49,919 nt of DNA from Bacteroidota bacterium (GTDB lineage Bacteria > Bacteroidota > Ignavibacteria > Tepidaquicellales > Tepidaquicellaceae): the NCBI GenBank assembly GCA_018266895.1, contig JAFDZQ010000029.1:1-49919 (forward strand). The letters are read 5' to 3'. Under the pieces are notes generated by a model. That model ran no database searches. It worked only from the letters and a program-made list of their open reading frames with translations, and was not told the DNA's origin. Positions 36,136 through 45,516 of the stretch are shown piece after piece. How positions within the stretch are numbered: position 1 is the stretch's first letter; every line of letters starts with the position of its first letter. The position numbers were made by a program, and so were the translations under genes.

Positions 36136-38067
36136 TTAATTGTAATCTTCCCTGTTAGAAGACTGTAATTTAATCTTTTCCTTAAACTCATTCAATTCAA
36201 ATTTTCCTATATCACCTTTTAAATGCTGCCTGACCGAAATATTATTGTTTTCAACTTCTTTATCGCCTATTATAATCATATAAGGGATTTTCTTATTCTC
36301 CGATTCCCTTATCTTGAATCCGATCTTTTCGTTTCTGTTATCTACATTCACCCTGAATCCATCTTTTCTGAGTTCATCATAAATCCTTTTTGCATAATCT
36401 TTATGTGAATCCGTAATAGGAAGTATGTTTACCTGCACCGGTGTCAGCCATAAAGGAAAATAACCTGAATAGTGTTCAGTTAATACTCCGACAAATCTCT
36501 CAAAAGAACCGAAGATAGCCCTGTGTATCATAACAGGTCTGTGAATCTTACTGTCAGCTCCTATGTATTCCAGTCCGAATCTTTCCGGCATTGAAAAATC
36601 AAGCTGTATTGTGCCAAGCTGCCAGTCCCTTCTGAGACTGTCCTTTACTACAAAATCTATCTTCGCTCCGTAAAAAGCGCCGTCACCTTCGTTTATCTTG
36701 TATTTCACTCCTGCAGTTTCAAGAGCTGAAGCAAGTGATTTTTCCGAACTGTTCCATACTTCGAGTGATCCGATATATTTCTCGGGTCTTGTAGAAAGAT
36801 ATACTTTCACATCATTGAATCCGAAAGTATTATAAACATCAAATATGAGTTTAATAAGAATGCTGATTTCTTCTTCGATCTGATCAGGGGTGCAAAAAAT
36901 ATGCGCATCATCCTGAGTAAAACTTCTGACTCTGAAAAGTCCGGACAAAACTCCCGACAATTCATGTCTGTGCACAAGTCCGAATTCAAAAAGTCTTAGC
37001 GGCAGGTCCCTGTATGATTTCATCGAAGTTCTGTAAACCATAGTGCTTCCCGGACAATTCATAGGTTTGACTGCAAAATCCCTTTCATCTATTTCTGTGA
37101 AATACATATTCTCTTTGTAATTCTCATAATGTCCCGATTGCAGCCAGAGTTTCTGATTAAGTATTATGGGAGTATTTATTTCCTGATAATCAAGTTCCGC
37201 TAATTTACCCCTGAGATATTCTTTAAGATTGTTAAGCAATATCATTCCGTTATTATGCCAGAACGGGAATCCCGGACCTTCTTCGTGGAACGAAAAAAGC
37301 TCCAGTTCTTTGCCTAATTTTCTGTGATCGCGTTTTTTGGCTTCTTCAAGATTCTTTAAATATTCATCAAGTTCTTTTTGCTTTGGAAATGAGATTCCGT
37401 ATATTCTCTGAAGCATCTGTCTCTTTTCATCACCTCTCCAGTAAGAACCGGAAACAGAAAGCAGTTTAACTGCTTTAACCTTCGCAGTGGTAGGCAGATG
37501 AGGTCCTCTGCAAAGATCAGTAAACTCACCCTGACTGTACAGCGAAACATTTTCTTCGTCTTTTGCAATTGTTTCAAGTATTTCTACCTTATAAGGATCT
37601 TTCCTTTCTGAATTAAAATAATTTATCGCATCGGCTCTTTTCAGATATTTTCTTACGGGTTTAAGATCTCTCTTTGAAATCTCAAGCATTTTTGATTCGA
37701 TCTTTGCCAGATCTTCATCAGAAAATTTTTTATCGGAATCTATATCGTAATAAAATCCGTTTTCGATCGGAGGTCCGACTCCGAATTTAGCTCCTGGAAA
37801 TAACTCTTCAATCGCCTGCGCCATTATGTGTGACGTTGTATGCCAGTATACTTCCCTGCCTTTTTCAGAATCAAATTTATGAAATACGATTTCCGAATCT
37901 TCATTTAAAGGAGCTGAAAGATCTTTCATTTTACCGTTAACTTCCGCTACCAGTATATCATCAGCCAGCTTTCTGCTGATAGACGCGGCTATTTCGTAAG
38001 AATTTATGCCTTTTTCAAATTCTTTAATGCTTTTATCCGGAAATGATATTTTTATCTTATCGCTCAT
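36136..38067 (-). CDS. thrS: Threonine-tRNA ligase
   Basis: The 643-residue enzyme charges tRNA-Thr and edits mischarged Ser-tRNA. The N-terminal TGS domain covers about 1-65. The editing domain carries HTTSHIMAQA and the later LCRGPHLPTTAKVKA. The class II core holds the zinc-binding NCPGSTMVYRT with Cys, and RLFEFGLVHRHE; the anticodon domain closes the protein (PVQVNILPITDSHKDYA). It stops 18 bases before the infC ATT start. It opens the cluster; the tRNA-Val gene lies upstream. Confidence 0.98.
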   Translation of the reverse strand: MSDKIKISFPDKSIKEFEKGINSYEIAASISRKLADDILVAEVNGKMKDLSAPLNEDSEIVFHKFDSEKGREVYWHTTSHIMAQAIEELFPGAKFGVGPPIENGFYYDIDSDKKFSDEDLAKIESKMLEISKRDLKPVRKYLKRADAINYFNSERKDPYKVEILETIAKDEENVSLYSQGEFTDLCRGPHLPTTAKVKAVKLLSVSGSYWRGDEKRQMLQRIYGISFPKQKELDEYLKNLEEAKKRDHRKLGKELELFSFHEEGPGFPFWHNNGMILLNNLKEYLRGKLAELDYQEINTPIILNQKLWLQSGHYENYKENMYFTEIDERDFAVKPMNCPGSTMVYRTSMKSYRDLPLRLFEFGLVHRHELSGVLSGLFRVRSFTQDDAHIFCTPDQIEEEISILIKLIFDVYNTFGFNDVKVYLSTRPEKYIGSLEVWNSSEKSLASALETAGVKYKINEGDGAFYGAKIDFVVKDSLRRDWQLGTIQLDFSMPERFGLEYIGADSKIHRPVMIHRAIFGSFERFVGVLTEHYSGYFPLWLTPVQVNILPITDSHKDYAKRIYDELRKDGFRVNVDNRNEKIGFKIRESENKKIPYMIIIGDKEVENNNISVRQHLKGDIGKFELNEFKEKIKLQSSNREDYN

Positions 38068-38129
38068 TTATTTGTATATGTATGATGCAATTAAACACTG
38101 AGAATTTTCAATTGATAATTGAAATATTG

Positions 38130-38203
38130 TGGGCGGTAATGGATTCGAACCAATGACCTCTACGATGTCAACGTAGCGCTCTAACCAACTGAGCTAACTG
38201 CCC
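38130..38203 (-). tRNA. tRNA-Val (anticodon GAC)
   Basis: The minus strand folds as a tRNA: acceptor GGGCAGT with ACCGCCC, D-stem GCTC/GAGC, anticodon stem CTACG/CGTAG with loop TTGACAT (anticodon GAC), variable loop AGGTC and T-arm ATTGG TTCGAAT CCATT. Two positions do not pair: A5 with C68 in the acceptor stem and T50 with T64 in the T-stem. The 3' CCA is not encoded; the discriminator A is followed by CA. It sits just upstream of thrS. Confidence 0.92.
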
Positions 38204-38368
38204 GTAAAATTGTAACTTTCAAAATACTAAATCTGAGAATTTTTTACAATGATTGTTTTTATCTGATTCTGGAAAGCCGGAATTAACATTAAAATCACAT
38301 TCCTTTTTATTAAAATCACTGTTTCAGGAAGAAAAAATATCTCAAAGTATTTCTTATTATAACTTATC

Positions 38369-39142
38369 TTGAAAAATATGAAAAACTCAGACAGTACTCA
38401 AAGATTTTCAAACCGTGTTGAAAATTATGTGAAATACAGACCCGGATATCCTTCCGAAATAATAAATTTTCTGAAAACGAAATGCAATCTGTCAGATAAG
38501 AACGTGATTGCAGATATCGGATCAGGAACAGGTATCTCTGCAAAATTATTTTTAAACAACGGAAATAAAGTTTACGGAGTAGAACCAAATAATGAGATGC
38601 GCAATGCTGCTGAAAATTTTCTCGGAGAATTTCCGGAATTCATCAGCATAAACGGGACTGCAGAAAACACTCAACTTGAAAATAAAAGTATCGACATGAT
38701 AATTTCATGTCAGGCATTTCACTGGTTTGATAAAGACAAATGTAAACCGGAATTTAAAAGAATTCTTAAAAAAGACGGATATGTAATTCTTATCTGGAAT
38801 GAAAAGACAGAATCAAATGATTTTATGAAAACTTATTATGATTTATTAAAAATATACGGAACCGATTATGAGAAAGTAAATCATTCTGCAAATACAGACG
38901 ATAAAGTTATAAATAAATTTTATTCTCCTTATAATTTCAATAAGAAGATTTTTAATTATCGGCAATCACTTGATTACAAAGGACTTGAAGGCAGATTGCT
39001 TTCTTCATCTTACATTCCTCTCGAAGGCGAAAATTTCGATAATATGATTAAAGATTTAAAAAATATGTTCCGGAAGTTCAATGTGAAGGGAGAAGTCGCT
39101 TTGGATTATGATACGCTGGTTTATTACGGGAAATTGAAATAG
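38369..39142 (+). CDS. Class I SAM-dependent methyltransferase
   Basis: The 257-residue protein has motif I VIADIGSGTGISAKLFLNNG, then YGVEPNNEMRNAA, and IDMIISCQAFHWFD in the order of UbiE/Methyltransf_11-type enzymes. The N-terminal RFSNRVENYVKYRPGYP is common in a broad family of small-molecule methyltransferases. The C-terminal half is variable and probably decides the substrate, which cannot be inferred. It stands alone, converging with prfA. Confidence 0.85.
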   Translation: MKNMKNSDSTQRFSNRVENYVKYRPGYPSEIINFLKTKCNLSDKNVIADIGSGTGISAKLFLNNGNKVYGVEPNNEMRNAAENFLGEFPEFISINGTAENTQLENKSIDMIISCQAFHWFDKDKCKPEFKRILKKDGYVILIWNEKTESNDFMKTYYDLLKIYGTDYEKVNHSANTDDKVINKFYSPYNFNKKIFNYRQSLDYKGLEGRLLSSSYIPLEGENFDNMIKDLKNMFRKFNVKGEVALDYDTLVYYGKLK

Positions 39143-39201
39143 CAAAGTGAAAATAAACAGTTAAATAAGAAATAATCAAACTACTGATTTATAAATATTA
39201 A

Positions 39202-40272
39202 TCATCCGACATCACCGAGCCGCTCAGCCCTGTCAGCAGTTTTCAGCCGGTCAATTATCTCATCGAGGTCCCCTTCCATTACATCCGAAAGATTATAAAG
39301 CGTTAAGCCGATCCTGTGATCCGTAAGACGGTTCTGAGGAAAGTTATATGTTCTGATCTTATCGCTTCTGTCTCCGGACTTTACCATATTTTTACGCTGG
39401 GATATTTGCTCTTTGTCTCTTTTTTCAAGTTCAAGCTCATACAGTCTTGACCGCAGAACTTTCATTGCCTTGAGTTTATTTTTTAACTGTGAGCGTTCAT
39501 CCTGGCACTGTACAACAGTGTTTGTAGGAAGGTGAGTGATCCTTATAGCCGTTTCCACTTTGTTCACATTCTGACCGCCAGCCCCGCCTGATCTGAATAC
39601 ATCTATTTTCAGGTCATTATCATTTATAACAAGATCAAAATCCTCAGCTTCGGGAAAAACTGCGACTGATGCAGCAGAGGTATGAACTCTTCCTTTTGTT
39701 TCGGTTTCGGGAATTCTCTGAACCCTGTGCACACCGCTTTCGTATTTCAGGTCACCGTAAATACTTTTACCGCTTACATTGAGAACGGCTTCTTTGATTC
39801 CTCCGGGATTGGAAGATTCACTGAATTCTATGGTTTCAACCTTCCATCCTTTCAGTTCAAAATATCTTGTGTACATTCTGTAAAGATCATGAGCAAAAAT
39901 AGACGCCTCTTCGCCGCCCGTACCGGCTCTGATTTCAAAGATTGCATTTTTATCATCTTCAGGATTTTTAGGGATGAGAAGTTCCTTTATTACATTTTCA
40001 ACTGAGGATAATTTATCCTCAAGTCTTTCCTGCTCTTCCCTTGCAAGCTCTCTCATTTCGCTTTCATTTGTATCATAGATCAGCTGTTTGTTCTCTTCAA
40101 TCTCCTTTTTTGTCTGCAAATAAATATCGTAATTGTTTACAATATCCTCCAGATCAGAGTATTCTTTTCTTAATTTTCTGAATTCATTCTGATCTTTTGT
40201 AATTTCAGGATTTAAAAGAAGCTCAGCGATCTGATTATATCTTGATCTGACTTTTTCTAATTTATCGAACAT
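39202..40272 (-). CDS. prfA: Peptide chain release factor 1
   Basis: RF1 ends translation at UAA and UAG. The peptidyl-tRNA hydrolysis motif GGQ is in FRSGGAGGQNVNKVETAIRI, and the codon-recognition tripeptide P-E-T is in QRIPETETKGRVHTSAASV. The PxT form identifies RF1 rather than RF2. At 356 residues it is full length. No frameshift is present. The neighbours are a convergent methyltransferase and a small membrane protein upstream. Confidence 0.97.
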   Translation of the reverse strand: MFDKLEKVRSRYNQIAELLLNPEITKDQNEFRKLRKEYSDLEDIVNNYDIYLQTKKEIEENKQLIYDTNESEMRELAREEQERLEDKLSSVENVIKELLIPKNPEDDKNAIFEIRAGTGGEEASIFAHDLYRMYTRYFELKGWKVETIEFSESSNPGGIKEAVLNVSGKSIYGDLKYESGVHRVQRIPETETKGRVHTSAASVAVFPEAEDFDLVINDNDLKIDVFRSGGAGGQNVNKVETAIRITHLPTNTVVQCQDERSQLKNKLKAMKVLRSRLYELELEKRDKEQISQRKNMVKSGDRSDKIRTYNFPQNRLTDHRIGLTLYNLSDVMEGDLDEIIDRLKTADRAERLGDVG

Positions 40273-40373
40273 TTGATTTATTTGAAAATTTAAAGCGTAA
40301 AGCCGAAAGAAAACTCATTTTGAATTACCGGCGGTTGTATTTTACTTTTAACTATACACTTTTAACCCGTTAC

Positions 40374-40748
40374 TTAAAAAATTTCTTTATCACGCAAATA
40401 ATTTTTTACCTCATCTTTATTAAGATAAGACATTATAATTATTCCGAAAATGAAACTTACAATATTTCCCGTAATTATAGTTACAATTTGAAACACGGCT
40501 GCAGTCTGTACGGTGCTGAAAGTACCTTTTTGGTTAAGAGTGTTCAGCTTATTATAGGCAATAAAATCCATAACGGAGCTTATTATATTTACAACCGGAA
40601 GAAACCCGAGCAGGCACCCTATGCCGCATGATGCTATACCTCCGACAACCGTGGAAGTGCCCCAGCCGAGAAAACCGAGAATATTAATTATAGCAGATAC
40701 TAAAAAAAATGTTTTTGCGGTTTGTAATTCTGCAGGCATTGTATTCAT
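40374..40748 (-). CDS. Small membrane protein, unknown function
   Basis: The 124-residue product has about three hydrophobic helices (TFFLVSAIINILGFLGWG, GIGCLLGFLPVVNIISSV and IVTIITGNIVSFIFGIIIM) and a charged C-terminal tail (KDEVKNYLRDKEIF). It is likely in the inner membrane. No family is recognised with confidence. The neighbour at 40910-41248 is another small membrane protein on the same strand, so they may be a pair. Confidence 0.6.
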   Translation of the reverse strand: MNTMPAELQTAKTFFLVSAIINILGFLGWGTSTVVGGIASCGIGCLLGFLPVVNIISSVMDFIAYNKLNTLNQKGTFSTVQTAAVFQIVTIITGNIVSFIFGIIIMSYLNKDEVKNYLRDKEIF

Positions 40749-40857
40749 AATCTGATTTTAATTTGAAATTTTATCTGTGTTACGAAATAAACTATCAATA
40801 GTTTGCCTTCAGTTTTTTATAAACTTATGATAAACAATACGGAAGCAGAATTAAAAA

Positions 40858-40888
40858 AAGCAATCCGCTTTGTGTGAGCAGATTGCTT
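40858..40888 (-). terminator. Intrinsic terminator after the DUF4870-like gene
   Basis: On the minus strand AAGCAATCTGC pairs with GCGGATTGCTT (one mismatch, loop of about 9 bases) and is followed by a run of T residues (complement of AAAAAAA at 40853). This is a good rho-independent terminator for the gene ending at 40910. Confidence 0.85.
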
Positions 40889-40909
40889 AAATATAAAAAT
40901 TTAAAAAAT

Positions 40910-41248
40910 CTATTTTACCAGATTGAACTTTTCACCATACTGACCAACGACCGGCAAAACTTTCATTTCTCCGTTAGCTGCATTCATTATTCCCATAATT
41001 AACAGAATAATACACGGAATCCACAGAATTATTCCTATTCCGCAGGTAATGCTTGCGATGATACTTGAAATGACATAACATATTAACACAACGATAGATT
41101 GTTCCGTATGGAACATCACAAATTTATTCTTTCTCATATCATCCATTAAAAGAGGTATGAAAAAAATAAAGTAGGAAATGATAGCCATTGTTTTGCCTTG
41201 CTGGATCTCTTCTGGCGTGACACTAAGGTTTCTTGTAGATTCTGACAT
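40910..41248 (-). CDS. DUF4870/Tic20-like small membrane protein
   Basis: The 112-residue protein has a soluble N-terminus and then three or four membrane segments (AIISYFIFFIPLLM, SIVVLICYVISSIIASITCG, IILWIPCIILLIMGIMNA). The arrangement, with FVMFHTEQSIV after the first segment, fits DUF4870/Tic20-like small membrane proteins. The function is unknown. A strong terminator follows it. Confidence 0.7.
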   Translation of the reverse strand: MSESTRNLSVTPEEIQQGKTMAIISYFIFFIPLLMDDMRKNKFVMFHTEQSIVVLICYVISSIIASITCGIGIILWIPCIILLIMGIMNAANGEMKVLPVVGQYGEKFNLVK

Positions 41249-41299
41249 TTAAATTCTCCCTTCGGATTATAATTAGTTTAGAGATGATTTTTTAAATAT

Positions 41300-41719
41300 C
41301 TATCTGAATATTGCTTTAATACTTCCCCAGGTGCTTCTTATTCCTGATACTGTATGAGATACAGTGATATGATTAGTGTATGTGTAATTACCATTCTGAT
41401 CCAAACACTTCAGTCTGTAAAAATAAATTGATGATGATACATCAGTTCCGGATTCAACCGAATTATCCTGGAAAGAATAATAAGAATTATTTCCTGTTGC
41501 AGTTTTATAATCTATATAAATAAAATTATCGGGAGTATCGGCGCTTCTTTCTATTTCAAATCTGGATGTTCCGCCTTCTTCACCAGTTTTCCACTCAACC
41601 AAAACCCCGTTAGCTACATCTCTGGCGGTGAAATACTGAAGAGTAACAGCGCCGTAAAGAAGTCCTGAAGTTATTAAAAACAACAAGACGAATTTTATAT
41701 TTAGTTTTATTCCGTTCAT
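41300..41719 (-). CDS. Small secreted fibronectin-like protein
   Basis: The 139-residue protein starts with a signal peptide (KFVLLFLITSGLLYGAVTL). The mature part is one fibronectin type III-like domain: NGVLVEWKTGEEGGTSRFEI, FIYIDYKTATGNNSYYSF, SIYFYRLKCLDQNGNYTYTN. The C-terminus GIRSTWGSIKAIFR lacks a T9SS domain. This module is widespread as part of larger surface proteins in related bacteria; here it occurs alone. It is probably in the periplasm or at the cell surface. Its partner is unknown. Confidence 0.7.
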   Translation of the reverse strand: MNGIKLNIKFVLLFLITSGLLYGAVTLQYFTARDVANGVLVEWKTGEEGGTSRFEIERSADTPDNFIYIDYKTATGNNSYYSFQDNSVESGTDVSSSIYFYRLKCLDQNGNYTYTNHITVSHTVSGIRSTWGSIKAIFR

Positions 41720-42199
41720 TTCTGTTCAAATATAATCTCATTAGAATGTAATATCAAGGATTTAATAAGGAGTATCTGAAATAATTTAACTTTTTTATTT
41801 AAAGTATATTTTCCGGTAAAATATTTCACTGTCAGACTTTTCTTTTAAATTAATTCTCACCTGACAGATTCAACTTTTTACTGTTTTACAAAACAATTTA
41901 TATGTTTTTTTAGACAATATAAATCTTTTTTTCCGATGTACGCATTTCTCTCGCAGTTGACACAGATTTACACAGAAAGACATAAATACTCTTACCCGGG
42001 TTTTAATCTTAGTAATATTTTTTATATCGTTTTGGGCAGAGTTGATTGATTCATCCAATTATCAGAAATTATTCATATAATTTTATATAATAATTTGTTA
42101 TTTTTAAAAATATACCATTCTAATTTTTAAACCCAGTTCATTTCTGGTAACTAATTTTTATAATTTAAAAACAATATTTTAAGGAGCAAAAAAAATTTA
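41720..42199. other. AT-rich intergenic region upstream of the amide-ligase operon
   Basis: I see no gene in this stretch; the minus-strand frame at 41870-42058 lacks any gene-like character. A stretch TTGACACAGATTTACACAGAAAGA near 41956 resembles decayed intergenic repeats of this lineage. AAGGAG at 42181 is the ribosome binding site of the next gene, and its promoter should lie here. Confidence 0.5.
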
Positions 42200-43216
42200 A
42201 TGAAAAAAATCGGAATTTTATTCGGTCAGGAAAATACTTTTCCTCAGGCGCTGGTAGATAAAATCAATGAAAAGAACACTGAAGGGATCACCGCGGAATT
42301 TGTTACAATTGATAAAGTAATACAGGGTGAGTTTTGCGGATATGATGTCATATTTGACAGAATTTCACAGGATGTGCCGTTTTACAAGGGTTTTCTTAAA
42401 AATGCTTCGATTGCAGGAACAGCCGTTATTAATAATCCTTTCTGGTGGTCTGCTGATGATAAGTTTTTTAATAATGCACTTGCTCTAAAAGTCGGCGTAC
42501 CGGTTCCTAAGACTGTTTTACTTCCTTCTAATCAGAATCCGCCTGATACGAATTCAAATTCATTCCGTAACCTTTCTTACCCTCTTGACTGGGAATCGAT
42601 ATTCAATTACATAGGTTTTCCTGCATATTTCAAGCCTTTTTCAGGAGGAGGATGGAAAAGCGTATATAAAGTTAACGATGCTGCGGATTTTTTTGAAAAA
42701 TACAATGAAACCGAACAGCTTGTGATGATGCTTCAGGAGGAGATTACATTTGATCAGTACTTCAGATGTTACTGCATAGACAGGAAAGATGTTCTTATAA
42801 TGCCTTATGAGCCGAGAAATCCGCATCATCTCAGATATGTAGTAGAAGATTATGCGGTAGATCAGAGTCTTCTTGATCTTGTAAAAGATTATGTTCTGAG
42901 ATTAAATATAGCGCTCGGATATGATTTCAATACAGTAGAATTTGCAATAAGGGACGGAATTCCTTATGCAATTGATTTCTGCAATCCGGCACCGGATGCT
43001 GATGTTAATTCAGTCGGTCAGAAAAATTTTGACTGGGTAGTGGAAGCTGCTGCGAATATGGCTATAAGAAAAGCTAAGGAGCATCAGCCGGGAGTCAACA
43101 ATATGACATGGGGTAATTTTATAAAATCATCTGCGAATCAGGAAATGCTTACAAACGGTTTATCTGAAAAAAAAAAGACTAAATCCGGAAAATCCGGTTC
43201 AAAAAAGAATAAATAA
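42200..43216 (+). CDS. RimK/ATP-grasp-type carboxylate-amine ligase
   Basis: The 338-residue protein has an N-terminal Rossmann-like region (KIGILFGQENTFPQALVD) and an ATP-grasp core: FPAYFKPFSGGGWKSVYKV binds ATP, LVMMLQEEI follows, and YDFNTVEFAIRDGIPYAIDF with CNPAPDAD supplies the acidic and Asn metal ligands. It should join a carboxylate to an amine through an acyl phosphate. A lysine-rich tail ends it (KKTKSGKSGSKKNK). It is the first gene of a four-gene operon and is spaced 33 bases from the next. The substrates are unknown. Confidence 0.85.
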   Translation: MKKIGILFGQENTFPQALVDKINEKNTEGITAEFVTIDKVIQGEFCGYDVIFDRISQDVPFYKGFLKNASIAGTAVINNPFWWSADDKFFNNALALKVGVPVPKTVLLPSNQNPPDTNSNSFRNLSYPLDWESIFNYIGFPAYFKPFSGGGWKSVYKVNDAADFFEKYNETEQLVMMLQEEITFDQYFRCYCIDRKDVLIMPYEPRNPHHLRYVVEDYAVDQSLLDLVKDYVLRLNIALGYDFNTVEFAIRDGIPYAIDFCNPAPDADVNSVGQKNFDWVVEAAANMAIRKAKEHQPGVNNMTWGNFIKSSANQEMLTNGLSEKKKTKSGKSGSKKNK

Positions 43217-43249
43217 AACTTCAATTTATAATACGGAGAATTTTAATTT

Positions 43250-44422
43250 ATGAGCGGTGAAAGATATACTCTTGGAATAGAAGAAGAATTTCAAATTGTC
43301 GATCCGGTCAGCAGAGAACTTCAGTCCCATATTCAGACAATTTTTGAAGAGGGAAAAATGCTGTTAAAAGAAAACTTCAAGCCCGAAATGCATGCGTCGG
43401 TGATTGAAACCGGAACAAACATCTGTGAAAATATAAAGGAAGCCAGGCAGGAAGTCACCGATCTTAGAAATTCTCTGGCTAAACTTGCCGATCAGCACGG
43501 TCTTAGGATTGCGGCAGCCGGCACTCATCCTTTTTCTGACTGGCGGGAACAGAAGATTACGGATCATCCGCGCTATGTCGAGATAATTAATGAAATGCAG
43601 GAAACTGCAAGGGCTAATCTTATTTTCGGAATGCATGTCCATGTGGGAATTGCAAACAGGGAAATAGGTATTCAGATAATGAATGCAGCAAGATATTTCC
43701 TTCCTCATATTTTCGCCTTGTCTACAAATTCGCCTTTCTGGCTTGGAAGGAATACAGGATTTAAATCCTACAGGGTTAAAGTCTTTGACAAATTTCCGAG
43801 AACAGGAATTCCGGATTTTTTCAGAAGTCTGTCAGAGTATGACAGTTTTATCAATCTCCTTATTAAAACCAACTGCATTGATAATGCAAAGAAAATATGG
43901 TGGGATATAAGAGCGCATCCTTTTTACAATACACTGGAATTCAGGATCTGCGACGTACAGATGACAATAAACGAGACAATAGCGCTTGCTGCGCTGATCC
44001 AGGCAGTAGTGGTTAAACTTCATAAGCTCATACAGAAGAATCTCGGATTCAGAATTTATGAAAGATCTCTGATGATGGAAAATAAATGGAGAGCTGCAAG
44101 ATACGGAATTCACGGAAAGTTAATTGACTTCGGAAAGCAGGAAGAAGTGCCTTTTATATCACTTGCAGGAGAACTTTATGACTTTATTGATGATGTTCTT
44201 GATGAGCTCGAAAGCAGGGAAGAAGTAAATTATATTTTTAAAATGATGGAAAAAGGCACCGGAGCCGACAGACAGCTTAAAGTATGGAACGAATCCGGAA
44301 ATGATTTTAAAAAGCTGGTTGATTATATTATAGAAGAAACTAATACAGGCATTGACTACAAACCTGCAATTATTAACAAATCAAATGAGAATAATTCAAA
44401 TTCAAAACAAACAATATTATAA
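43250..44422 (+). CDS. GCS2/YbdK-type carboxylate-amine ligase
   Basis: The 390-residue protein belongs to the glutamate-cysteine ligase 2 family (YbdK-like, glutamine synthetase fold). The N-terminal GIEEEFQIVDPVSREL carries the acidic metal ligands, GMHVHVGIANREIGI the central strand, and HPFYNTLEFRICDVQMTINE the C-terminal part of the active site. It would make an amide bond, usually with Glu-like and amine substrates, using ATP. Its stop overlaps the next start by one base (TAATG). The two ligases in one operon suggest two successive condensations. Confidence 0.93.
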   Translation: MSGERYTLGIEEEFQIVDPVSRELQSHIQTIFEEGKMLLKENFKPEMHASVIETGTNICENIKEARQEVTDLRNSLAKLADQHGLRIAAAGTHPFSDWREQKITDHPRYVEIINEMQETARANLIFGMHVHVGIANREIGIQIMNAARYFLPHIFALSTNSPFWLGRNTGFKSYRVKVFDKFPRTGIPDFFRSLSEYDSFINLLIKTNCIDNAKKIWWDIRAHPFYNTLEFRICDVQMTINETIALAALIQAVVVKLHKLIQKNLGFRIYERSLMMENKWRAARYGIHGKLIDFGKQEEVPFISLAGELYDFIDDVLDELESREEVNYIFKMMEKGTGADRQLKVWNESGNDFKKLVDYIIEETNTGIDYKPAIINKSNENNSNSKQTIL

Positions 44423-45444
44423 TGAAAAATACTTTTATCACTGAAATTGATTTTGATACGGAATTGTCACAGGGTGCTTACAATGCAATAAACGCCTGTC
44501 TGCGTCTGAAACCCGAAGAAAGAATAACGCTTATTACTGATAATGATTCGATAGAAATTGCAGCTTCGCTTATAAGCGAGATAAACAAAATCGGTTCGGA
44601 ATACAGTCTTATGGTCCTGGAAGATTTCGTTGTGAGACCTACTCCCAATATGCCTAAGGAAATTCTTGACGATATGCTCAAATCACAGGTAAGCATCTTC
44701 TGTGCGCAGGCGCAGACAGGTGAACTTAGTTCGAGAATACAGATGACTTCAGTAGTAAACTCCAACAAAATGCGACACGGTCACATGGTCAACATAAATA
44801 AGCAGATAATGATGGAAGCAATGCGCGCTGATTACAAAAAAGTAGATGAACTCAGCCAGAAACTCATTGAGAAAGCAAGAAAAGCCAGGTATATAAAATG
44901 CAAATCCCGGGGAGGCACTGACATTGTTGCGGAATTTTCTCCCAAACTAAACTGGCTGAAGACCAGCGGCATTATTTCAGTTGATAAATGGGGAAATCTT
45001 CCGGGAGGTGAAATATTCACTTCACCAATGAATGTTGAAGGATTGTTTGTATGTGACGGAGTAGTCGGTGATTATCTTTGCCAGAAATACGGTGATCTCA
45101 AAGACACGCCTCTTTATATTGACATAGAAGATTCAAGAATAAAAGAAATGAACTGCCGCAACACATATCTTCTGGAAGAAATGACAGCTTATACAAAAAC
45201 TGATGAAAACAGTAACAGGGTCGGTGAATTTGCAATAGGAACAAACATAGCAATATCAAAAGTAATAGGTCATATTCTTCAGGACGAAAAGCTCCCGAGC
45301 ATTCACATGGCATTCGGACATCCTTATTCCGAGCACACGGGCGCTGACTGGGTTTCCACAACTCACATAGATTGTGTCGGAATTGATTTTGATATCTGGC
45401 TTGAAGACGATAAAGTAATGGAGAACGGAAAATTTCTCATCTGA
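44422..45444 (+). CDS. M29/aminopeptidase T-like metallopeptidase
   Basis: The 340-residue product resembles family M29 (AmpS/AmpT/PepS) enzymes, which carry two metal ions. Residues expected to bind metal are seen in order: Glu197 in GNLPGGEIFTSP, Glu269 in VGEFAIGTN, His295 in IHMAFGH, His315 and Asp317 in STTHIDCVG. It is shorter than classical M29 enzymes (about 410). Coupled by a one-base overlap to the GCS2 ligase gene, it may trim or release the product of the ligases. It is likely cytoplasmic. Confidence 0.85.
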   Translation: MKNTFITEIDFDTELSQGAYNAINACLRLKPEERITLITDNDSIEIAASLISEINKIGSEYSLMVLEDFVVRPTPNMPKEILDDMLKSQVSIFCAQAQTGELSSRIQMTSVVNSNKMRHGHMVNINKQIMMEAMRADYKKVDELSQKLIEKARKARYIKCKSRGGTDIVAEFSPKLNWLKTSGIISVDKWGNLPGGEIFTSPMNVEGLFVCDGVVGDYLCQKYGDLKDTPLYIDIEDSRIKEMNCRNTYLLEEMTAYTKTDENSNRVGEFAIGTNIAISKVIGHILQDEKLPSIHMAFGHPYSEHTGADWVSTTHIDCVGIDFDIWLEDDKVMENGKFLI

Positions 45445-45516
45445 GTTTTTCCGGACTTGATTTATATTTTTCAGGAAATACATTTTACTGTACATAACTT
45501 CATAATTCCGTAAATT

